Source: Planctomycetia bacterium
GTDB taxonomy: Bacteria; Planctomycetota; UBA11346
DNA: 8,451 nt
Assembly (NCBI GenBank): GCA_005801395.1
Contig: SYDV01000182.1
Span: 1-8,451, forward strand
Direction of reading: 5' to 3'
Of this stretch, positions 1 through 4,638 are shown piece after piece. Numbering within the stretch: the stretch's first letter is position 1; every line of letters begins with the position of its first letter. The translations under genes and the position numbers were made by a program. The notes beneath the pieces were generated by a model that saw only the letters and a program-made list of their open reading frames with translations, searched no databases and had not been told where the DNA came from.

Positions 1-2
1 AC

Positions 3-83
3 GAATACCACAAACTCTTCGACGAATACGCCGTCACCAACGACAAATTCGCAAACCTCTTGAAGCAAAACACCAAACCCTAA
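3..83 (+). CDS. C-terminal end of an unidentified protein (5' end outside window)
   Basis: An open frame runs in from the left edge and ends at TAA 81-83, giving 26 residues that end in LLKQNTKP. The stretch is hydrophilic and looks like a normal soluble helical C-terminus (for example DEYAVTNDKFANLLKQ). Codon choice is striking: nearly all two-fold pyrimidine codons end in C (TAC, CAC, TTC, GAC, AAC), unlike the T-rich third positions in the neighbouring genes. That pattern often marks a highly expressed gene, or one of different origin; this is inference. I do not recognise the family from so short a piece. The gene converges on the minus-strand NYN gene 50 nt away. Confidence 0.6.
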   Translation, partial: EYHKLFDEYAVTNDKFANLLKQNTKP

Positions 84-110
84 CATCCACCACACATCAA
101 CAGGATCTGC

Positions 111-125
111 GTCCGGTAGGCGGAC
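111..125. terminator. Small hairpin between convergent genes, possible weak terminator
   Basis: GTCCG (111-115) and CGGAC (121-125) pair perfectly around a 5-nt loop in the 50-nt gap between the two convergent stop codons. In the plus direction it is followed after a few bases by the T-rich TCCTTATTTATT. The stem is only 5 bp and there is no clean T-tract, so a terminator role is plausible from position but weak from sequence. Confidence 0.25.
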
Positions 126-133
126 AGGTGTCC

Positions 134-598
134 TTATTTATTATCCAAACCAAAAATCCGCATCCAATCGTCTACTTCAGCGGGACTGAGGGGGCCGCGC
201 AAATCCTCGGTTCGCTGTTGGGCGGTGCGAAAACTTTCTAAAAATCCTCCGGCGTTAGCGGTGGTTGCGCCTAAGGCGCGGGCGCGACGACAGAGATCAT
301 GATCATCGCTGATGACGATGGCGCGTTGCGTGGAATGCTGTTGTAACCAGCGAATAATGCGGTTGTCGGCTTCGTCATTTCCTGAGTAGTTGATTTGCAA
401 ACCCTGGCGTCGATGAGCGCGTTGCTCGCCATTCGGGCCACCGTCATAAAAGACATGCATATGTGGTTTATCTGCCAGCAATTCCTCTAACAAATGTCGC
501 GCGTTTTCTGGTTCGTGCATGTGGCGCGCGAGTATCACGTCTTGATGCAAGACATTATGCGCATCAATCAAACAATGAACGGGTCCGCGTCGGCTCAT
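134..598 (-). CDS. YacP-like NYN-domain (PIN-like) ribonuclease
   Basis: A 154-residue protein, the usual size for single-domain NYN/YacP proteins. The acidic pattern of the PIN-like nuclease fold is visible: LIDAHNVL with D12 and N15 near the N-terminus, FYDGG (D52), DEADNRII (D75, E76, D78) and VISDDHDLCRRARALGA (D98, D99, D101). These acids coordinate metal in the family. The C-terminal segment PAEVDDWMRIFG is also typical of this group. Bacillus YacP (Rae1) is a ribosome-associated mRNA endonuclease; the same role here is inference. It is the last gene of the minus-strand cluster, starting 10 nt after the ABC ATPase stop, with no strong ribosome site, so it may be translationally coupled. 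Family assignment is firm; substrate is unknown. Confidence 0.85.
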   Translation of the reverse strand: MSRRGPVHCLIDAHNVLHQDVILARHMHEPENARHLLEELLADKPHMHVFYDGGPNGEQRAHRRQGLQINYSGNDEADNRIIRWLQQHSTQRAIVISDDHDLCRRARALGATTANAGGFLESFRTAQQRTEDLRGPLSPAEVDDWMRIFGLDNK

Positions 599-608
599 AT
601 GGCCAAGC

Positions 609-1340
609 TCACGAAATGTGACGAGCTGGTGATTCGTGTTCGGTGAGCGCTAAGAAGCTGGTTTCTAAATCGTGTTCGCCTTTGAGTTGCGACACTGTTC
701 CGCTGACAATTAATTTTCCATGATCCATGACAGAAACGCCATCGCAAACGCCTTCAACGGTCGACAGTGAATGAGTGCTCATCAGCACTGATCCACCAGC
801 GTCGGCAATTTCTCGCAAGAGTGCTAGGACGATGCGAATATGTTTTGGGTCGAGGCCAACTAATGGTTCATCGACAATTAATACTTTTGGGCGGTGTAAT
901 ACGGCAGCAGCCAAAACCACGCGCTGGCGCATGCCATGACTGTAACTTTCAGATAATTGATCGAGAAAACTTCCCAGTGAAAAACGTTCGCTGACTTCAG
1001 TTAAACGCTCAGTAAATAATTGTCGATCAAGTCCATAAACGCGTCCGGTGAAATCGAGAAATTCACGTCCCGTTAAACGATCATATAAATACGGTTCATC
1101 AGGAACGTAGGCGAGTAGGCGTCGTGCTTCAACGCCATGGGTGGTGACATCAAAATTGCCAATAGTGATGGTTCCGGTGTCAGGTTTTAATAATCCGGTG
1201 CACATGCGAATCGTAGTTGTTTTACCCGCGCCATTTGGCCCGAGAAAAGCATGCACATGTCCACTGGGTATTTCTAAGGTGACGTTATCAACAGCGATAA
1301 GGTTGCCGAAACGCTTACTAACTCCACGAATGCTTAGCAT
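609..1340 (-). CDS. ABC transporter ATP-binding protein, no permease partner in window
   Basis: A 243-residue cytoplasmic ATPase of the ABC-2/EcsA-like export type. Walker A is GPNGAGKTT (34-42, K40), Walker B is VLIVDEP (153-159, D157, E158), the D-loop is GLD (162-164) and the H-loop histidine is H190 in STHSL. The Q-loop region reads YVPDEPYLYDRLTGREF, with acids where a glutamine is usual. The signature reads YSHGMRQR instead of LSGGQ. Both variants occur in this subfamily, so they do not imply inactivity. An in-frame TAG four codons upstream fixes the ATG at 1338-1340 as the first possible start. The gene lies 69 nt after the HDOD gene. No membrane subunit follows; the next gene is a nuclease. 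The transported substrate cannot be predicted. Confidence 0.93.
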   Translation of the reverse strand: MLSIRGVSKRFGNLIAVDNVTLEIPSGHVHAFLGPNGAGKTTTIRMCTGLLKPDTGTITIGNFDVTTHGVEARRLLAYVPDEPYLYDRLTGREFLDFTGRVYGLDRQLFTERLTEVSERFSLGSFLDQLSESYSHGMRQRVVLAAAVLHRPKVLIVDEPLVGLDPKHIRIVLALLREIADAGGSVLMSTHSLSTVEGVCDGVSVMDHGKLIVSGTVSQLKGEHDLETSFLALTEHESPARHIS

Positions 1341-1409
1341 GCGTGAAGACTAGCGAGGCTTTTTGAACGGGGTAGAGCCGGTTATCGGACAGCGAGATAA
1401 AGGCGTACC

Positions 1410-2264
1410 TTATCCAGCAATTGCCAACAGCTGCCGCGCATTTTCCACTTCGTCGTTGATGACCGATAGCACGTCAACTAACGCCGTTTTATCTAGGCCT
1501 AAATGCGGCCAAACTCCAGCATCTAATACGGGTTCGTCGCAGCTGCCGCTGGTGCGAATTTTCTTGAGACCGCACAGGTATTCGGAGAGCATGCACATGG
1601 AAACTAATTTGGGTTCTGCGGTGCCGACCAATTTATGTTGGCTTTTGACAACGGTGGTCAATTGAGTGTCTAATTCCCACCGTTCAGCTAACCAACCGCC
1701 GATTTCGGCATCATCGGTGTCGAGGACTTCGCGGCAGGCTTTGGTGAAACTCATGCGATATTCGCGTGCGACCGCAATAATGGTGCGAGTTTCTTCGGCA
1801 GCGTTTTCGGCTAAAATAACTTTTCCGATGTCTTTTAAGAGGCCTATAGTGAAACCCAATTCAGGATCACAGATGCGGGATTTGCCAGCAATTAGTCGAC
1901 AGAGACAAGCGCTAACGGCACTGTGCGCCCAAAAGGCTTTCATGTTAAAATTAGCATTTTGTTGCTGGAAAAGACTGAGAACGGTAACAGATAATGCGAT
2001 CGAACGAATGGTTTTAAAACCCAAAATCACAATCGCTTGTTCTAAATCATTGACTGGTTCAGGCAGGGAATAATAGACGCTGTTGACCATGCGTAACATT
2101 TTTGCCGACATGGCGGCATCTTTCATCATGATCTGATTCACTTGTCGCGCATCTGAATTTGGGTCATTTACTAGACGGACAACATGTGTGACGACCTCTG
2201 GCAGTGAAGGGACGGTGTGAATGCGATCAATAATATCTTCAAATGAAGCGCGCGTAACGGCCAT
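1410..2264 (-). CDS. HDOD-domain signalling protein
   Basis: A 284-residue single-domain HDOD protein, in a family related to HD phosphohydrolases that usually lacks catalysis and serves as a signalling or binding module. The N-terminal part has the family opening (IIDRIHTVPSLPEVV, 11-25), then MKDAAMSAKMLRMVNSVYY (47-65) and AIVILGFKTIRSIAL (77-91). H113 lies in FWAHS. At the HD position the protein has GLLKDIGK (141-148): the histidine expected before D145 is K144, so HD-type metal binding should be broken. A good ribosome site (AGGA, 2271-2274) lies 6 nt before the ATG. It follows csrA by 21 nt and probably shares its transcript. A role in motility or cyclic-nucleotide signalling is suggested by context only. 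Confidence 0.9.
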   Translation of the reverse strand: MAVTRASFEDIIDRIHTVPSLPEVVTHVVRLVNDPNSDARQVNQIMMKDAAMSAKMLRMVNSVYYSLPEPVNDLEQAIVILGFKTIRSIALSVTVLSLFQQQNANFNMKAFWAHSAVSACLCRLIAGKSRICDPELGFTIGLLKDIGKVILAENAAEETRTIIAVAREYRMSFTKACREVLDTDDAEIGGWLAERWELDTQLTTVVKSQHKLVGTAEPKLVSMCMLSEYLCGLKKIRTSGSCDEPVLDAGVWPHLGLDKTALVDVLSVINDEVENARQLLAIAG

Positions 2265-2285
2265 GTCGTTTCCTATCTGCCGACG

Positions 2286-2585
2286 TTAATGTTTAACTGG
2301 GTGTTGCCCAGTGGGTGTTGGCTCAGCGATAATATCTACTTTTGCAGCGGTGTTGCTGGTTGCTGTTGGCACAGTGGAATTAGCTTTTGGATCAAGGGCG
2401 CTAGCGAGCGCCAATTTTTTTTCTTGTTCGATTTCCAACCATAATTCACGTCGATAAACTTGGTAGTGACGTGGTGCATCTATACCCAGGCGTACTTGAC
2501 CATTGCGGCCAACTTCCAGTACGGTGATCAGGATATCTCCATTGATCACGATACTTTCATTTACACGTCGGGTGAGCACTAGCAT
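2286..2585 (-). CDS. csrA: CsrA, carbon storage / flagellar translational regulator, with long C-terminal tail
   Basis: A 99-residue homologue of the RNA-binding regulator CsrA. The first ~57 residues match the family closely: MLVLTRRVNESI, ITVLEVGRNGQVRLGIDAPRHYQVYRREL in pieces at 1-12 and 20-48. Both RNA-contact regions are retained: L4/R6/R7 on strand one, and R45, which aligns with R44 of the E. coli protein after a one-residue insertion. CsrA dimers bind GGA motifs in mRNA leaders and usually block translation. E. coli CsrA has 61 residues; here ~40 extra residues rich in Ala, Thr, Pro and Ser follow (60-99). The start lies 5 nt after the fliW stop, with AGGGA further upstream, so the two are probably coupled. 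Function as partner of FliW is inferred from the pairing. Confidence 0.95.
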   Translation of the reverse strand: MLVLTRRVNESIVINGDILITVLEVGRNGQVRLGIDAPRHYQVYRRELWLEIEQEKKLALASALDPKANSTVPTATSNTAAKVDIIAEPTPTGQHPVKH

Positions 2586-2590
2586 AGATG

Positions 2591-3067
2591 TTAGCGTCCC
2601 TGAGGTTTCAAATTGCGAAGGTAAAATTTAATTGGTAGTTTGGCGTCATTTAACACGACTTGTTTAGCTAATCGCGTGGTGCGACAGACCAAAATTGGTG
2701 CGCGTAAATTAGTTCGGGTTTTAGTCGGGTCACTATCGAGCACGACCATGCTATAGACATCAATATCGCTAGCGTTGGCAGCACCAATGTCAGCGACATC
2801 ACCGGTATTTAATTCAATATTAGGATCTAATCCGGCTTTAAATGGGGCGAGCAAACAGAACCCAACTTTTTCATCATCAACAGATTGTAACCAATAACTG
2901 GGGCCGCTTTGAGTTTGATAAATATACCAACGTTTGAGTTTCCCTGAAAACCCAAATAGCGGCGTCATAAAAGTGACCAGATCTTCGTCGGAAATTACGA
3001 CGGGTCCTTTTATGAGCGTATTAATGGTGAGGGTCGCCACGGTCGGTTCCTTATCGGTGATAATCAT
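2591..3067 (-). CDS. fliW: FliW, flagellar assembly factor and CsrA antagonist
   Basis: A 158-residue protein with FliW landmarks: the N-terminal beta segment TINTLIKGPVVISDEDLVTF (14-33), the core YWLQSVDDEKVGFCLLAPF (58-76) and TNLRAPILV (119-127), followed by QVVLNDAKLPIKFYL. In Bacillus and Campylobacter, FliW binds flagellin and, when free, binds CsrA to relieve repression of flagellin mRNA. I chose the ATG at 3065-3067, not the one 23 codons upstream. AGGAG (3074-3078) sits 6 nt before it, and the upstream extension has no family-like sequence. It is the first gene of the minus-strand cluster and reads away from the fliA operon. A perfect hairpin lies just before its ribosome site. Confidence 0.93.
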   Translation of the reverse strand: MIITDKEPTVATLTINTLIKGPVVISDEDLVTFMTPLFGFSGKLKRWYIYQTQSGPSYWLQSVDDEKVGFCLLAPFKAGLDPNIELNTGDVADIGAANASDIDVYSMVVLDSDPTKTRTNLRAPILVCRTTRLAKQVVLNDAKLPIKFYLRNLKPQGR

Positions 3068-3073
3068 GGGTCG

Positions 3074-3101
3074 CTCCTGATAAATCGCGGTTTGTCGCGA
3101 T
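3074..3101 (-). promoter_or_regulatory. fliW ribosome site with adjoining leader hairpin
   Basis: On the minus strand the leader carries a perfect 6-bp stem, ATCGCG/CGCGAT (3096-3101 with 3084-3089), with a 6-nt loop, and then CAGGAG overlapping the ribosome site (3074-3078). The GGA inside a Shine-Dalgarno beside a hairpin is the kind of place where CsrA binds in known targets. This suggests, but does not show, feedback of CsrA on its own operon. The hairpin and the ribosome site are seen directly; the regulation is inference. Confidence 0.4.
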
Positions 3102-3226
3102 GAGGTGTGCGGATTCCCACGCAAGCAGCAAGCCAAAGCGAAAACAGGGTGTTAGTTTTCACAAAGTTTTGCCACGAACGAACAAGCATACCTTGTAGAT
3201 GTTGAGTGGCGCAAGGGTGCGATTGA

Positions 3227-3412
3227 GGAAGTCCGGAATTCCTGGGCGCTCCAAGATAATTTAACGTTGTAAGGCTAAACTCCCGGCTACAGAAAAGTTG
3301 GGGCCAATTAGGCGCACGTATATTACTTATAAATGGCCCCGCCTTTCTGAAGCCGTGAAAAAAATATCCCTCGTTACGGCACCCACAGATCACGCAGGAC
3401 TTCCGGACTTCC
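3227..3412. repeat. 186-bp quasi-palindromic element with 18-nt terminal inverted repeats
   Basis: GGAAGTCCGGAATTCCTG (3227-3244) is complementary to CAGGACTTCCGGACTTCC (3395-3412) at 17 of 18 positions. Inside, CGGCTACAGAAA (3284-3295) pairs with TTTCTGAAGCCG (3344-3355) at 11 of 12, and GGGGCCA (3300-3306) pairs perfectly with TGGCCCC (3334-3340). TAACG/CGTTA (3262-3266, 3372-3376) also pairs. All arms share one centre of symmetry, within about half a base of 3319.5, so this is one nested structure and not scattered short repeats. It could be a MITE-like insertion or the DNA of a structured leader or small RNA. I see no clear target-site duplication, which leaves the choice open. Confidence 0.7.
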
Positions 3413-3424
3413 GGACCTCCGGAC
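3397..3424. repeat. 8-nt tandem repeat GGACTTCC, 3.5 units
   Basis: Units are GGACTTCC (3397-3404), GGACTTCC (3405-3412), GGACCTCC (3413-3420) and GGAC (3421-3424). On the plus strand this places GGA at 3397, 3405, 3413 and 3421, exactly 8 nt apart. Because the unit is almost self-complementary, GGA triplets also occur on the minus strand with the same period. Two more related units, GGAAGTCC and GGAATTCC, lie at 3227-3242. The array overlaps the right arm of the palindrome. Confidence 0.8.
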
Positions 3425-3440
3425 GTTCTAACCAGACTCT

Positions 3441-3483
3441 CCAACCAAACCTTCCCTCCACATTGGCCCCAGGTTTGCGTTGG
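3441..3483. promoter_or_regulatory. Hairpin in the leader of the small membrane protein gene
   Basis: CAAACCT (3446-3452) pairs with AGGTTTG (3471-3477) and the flanking CCAA (3441-3444) with TTGG (3480-3483), separated by a small asymmetric internal loop. The apical loop is 18 nt. No T-tract follows, so it is not a clear terminator. It sits about 60 nt before the start of the plus-strand operon and may shape its leader; function is unknown. Confidence 0.4.
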
Positions 3484-3540
3484 TCCTAAGCGCGGGGTAC
3501 CTTGCCCCAGTGGCGCGTGAGTCATCGGAGAGCGGCGTTC

Positions 3541-3837
3541 ATGGATGTGTATATCCTTGCCATACAAGCACGTGTGTTGATGTGGGTCGGCTGTAGCTGG
3601 ATCTTCATTGGGCTGTGGTTGGGTACGGATCCGGCCACGGTCGCGTGGCGGGCGGCAATTGCTGCTTTCGCATCCATGTGGTTGTCGGGTAAGCTACTAC
3701 ACGTGGTCGCGGGAGTGATCAACGAACGGGTGGCTGCCGATGTTGCCGAACGTCAGGCTGCCAGCGAACAGGCAGCTGCTTTAGCGGCTGCTCCTGTGCC
3801 AGCACCAAATCCTCCAGCACCGGCGCGCCGCCGCTGA
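3541..3837 (+). CDS. Small two-helix membrane protein of unknown function, first gene of the fliA operon
   Basis: A 98-residue protein with two predicted membrane segments, about residues 12-28 (VLMWVGCSWIFIGLWLG) and 34-60. A charged, alanine-rich helix follows (NERVAADVAERQAASEQ), then a tail rich in Pro and Ala ending in RRR. The start at 3541 is chosen because GGAGAG (3527-3532) lies 8 nt before it; an in-frame ATG 13 codons upstream has no ribosome site and would add an arginine-rich leader. I do not recognise the family. It is the first gene of the operon, 21 nt before the sigma factor gene, so a role in flagellar assembly or a membrane-linked regulatory step is possible, but only by association. 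The basic C-terminus probably lies in the cytoplasm. Confidence 0.75.
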   Translation: MDVYILAIQARVLMWVGCSWIFIGLWLGTDPATVAWRAAIAAFASMWLSGKLLHVVAGVINERVAADVAERQAASEQAAALAAAPVPAPNPPAPARRR

Positions 3838-3858
3838 TTTTTTTAAGGACGAAGACGT

Positions 3859-4635
3859 ATGAGCTCCACCAGCACGGTGCGAAATAATTCGGTCAAAGCC
3901 TATCGCGAGGCAGAGGGTGTTCGTAGCGGCGATGAACGCGAAGCCGAAATTATGCGTCATTTGCCATTGGTTCGCACCGTGGTGGATCGCATTACGGCGC
4001 ATTTGCCAGCGAATGTTGATCGCGATGATTTATTTCACGCAGGGGTTATCGGATTAATTGATGCATTGAATCGTTTTGATGCGTCACGCGATAATGCTTT
4101 TTCTACCTACGCCGTCATGCGTATTCGTGGGCAAGTAATTGACGAATTACGTGCACGGGATTGGGTCAGTCGTGGCGCACGGGAACGGTCAAAAGCCTAT
4201 CATTTAGCGATAAAAGAATTGAATCATAAATTTGATCGCATGCCATCCGACGCAGAATTAGCTAGCCATATGAAAGTGGAAGAGTCGGAATTAGCAGAAA
4301 TCGAGCGAGAAGCGCAATTGTCGACGCAAGTCAGCTTAGATGCCCCAATCGTTGATGATCAAATGATTGGCTCATCGTTAGCGCGACATGACGATGAGAT
4401 GGCAAACCCGCATCGCCATATGGATGCAGATGACCGTAAAAAAATAATCACTCAGATTTTAAGCGCGGTTAGTGAACAAGATCGCTTAGTGGTTAAATTA
4501 TATTATTTCGAAAATTTATTGATGAAGGAAATAGCGGCAATTATTGGTGTAACGGAAAGCCGTGTTTGCCAGATCCACGCCCGCGTGCTGGCCGTTTTGC
4601 GCACACGTATGGGCTCTGACGACATTTTCGGTTAA
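3859..4635 (+). CDS. fliA: FliA/WhiG-type flagellar RNA polymerase sigma factor
   Basis: A 258-residue sigma-70 family member lacking region 1, the length and layout of sigma-28. Region 2 runs about 34-104, with the core-binding part HLPLVRTVVDRI, then DLFHAGVIGLIDALNRFD (57-74) and the -10 recognition helix YAVMRIRGQVIDELRARDWVSR (84-105). Region 3 follows (about 106-160). Region 4 (about 195-250) holds the -35-binding helix-turn-helix MKEIAAIIGVTESRVCQIHARVLAVLR in two parts. AAGGA (3845-3849) lies 9 nt before the ATG. The family directs transcription of late flagellar genes and is usually held by the anti-sigma FlgM, which is not seen here. The downstream fliK starts 3 nt after the stop. 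Confidence 0.93.
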   Translation: MSSTSTVRNNSVKAYREAEGVRSGDEREAEIMRHLPLVRTVVDRITAHLPANVDRDDLFHAGVIGLIDALNRFDASRDNAFSTYAVMRIRGQVIDELRARDWVSRGARERSKAYHLAIKELNHKFDRMPSDAELASHMKVEESELAEIEREAQLSTQVSLDAPIVDDQMIGSSLARHDDEMANPHRHMDADDRKKIITQILSAVSEQDRLVVKLYYFENLLMKEIAAIIGVTESRVCQIHARVLAVLRTRMGSDDIFG

Positions 4636-4638
4636 CCG

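Larger units (their letters stand above)
3068..3540. promoter_or_regulatory. Divergent intergenic control region between fliW and the fliA operon
   Basis: These 473 nt separate two divergent operons and hold no convincing protein gene. Long open frames exist, but their products have no family character and include stretches such as repeated CGG/TCC-derived residues. Contents: the fliW leader hairpin (3084-3101), the quasi-palindrome (3227-3412), GGA-carrying tandem units (3397-3424), a further hairpin CCAA-c-CAAACCT/AGGTTTG-cg-TTGG (3441-3483) and a short GGGG/CCCC hairpin (3494-3508). No sigma-28 promoter of the TAAA-N15-GCCGATAA type could be found by eye. The AT-rich part at 3317-3333 could hold a -10 element for either direction, but no good -35 accompanies it. 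Confidence 0.5.

Noticed and set aside
1396..1415. Small inverted repeat GATAA-GG/CC-TTATC at the HDOD stop codon
   Set aside because: Short, with a bulge and no T-tract in either direction; probably chance.
3068..3136. Longer fliW start giving 23 extra residues
   Set aside because: The downstream ATG has AGGAG at 6 nt spacing and matches the FliW N-terminus; the extra residues look like translated leader.
3186..3206. Minus-strand CTACAAGGTATG, similar to the CsrA consensus RUACARGGAUGU
   Set aside because: It has GGT, not GGA, so the essential triplet is missing.
3225..3310. Resemblance to RNase P RNA (GAGGAAGTCCGG, then TAAACTCC and GCCAATTAGG)
   Set aside because: The first block lacks a base of the conserved GAGGAAAGTCCGG, the blocks are too close together, and the intervening and 3' conserved regions are missing.
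3064..3567. Minus-strand open frame of 167 codons across the fliW upstream region
   Set aside because: Its product has no family character, it runs over the palindrome and tandem repeats, and it overlaps the well-supported ribosome site and start of fliW.
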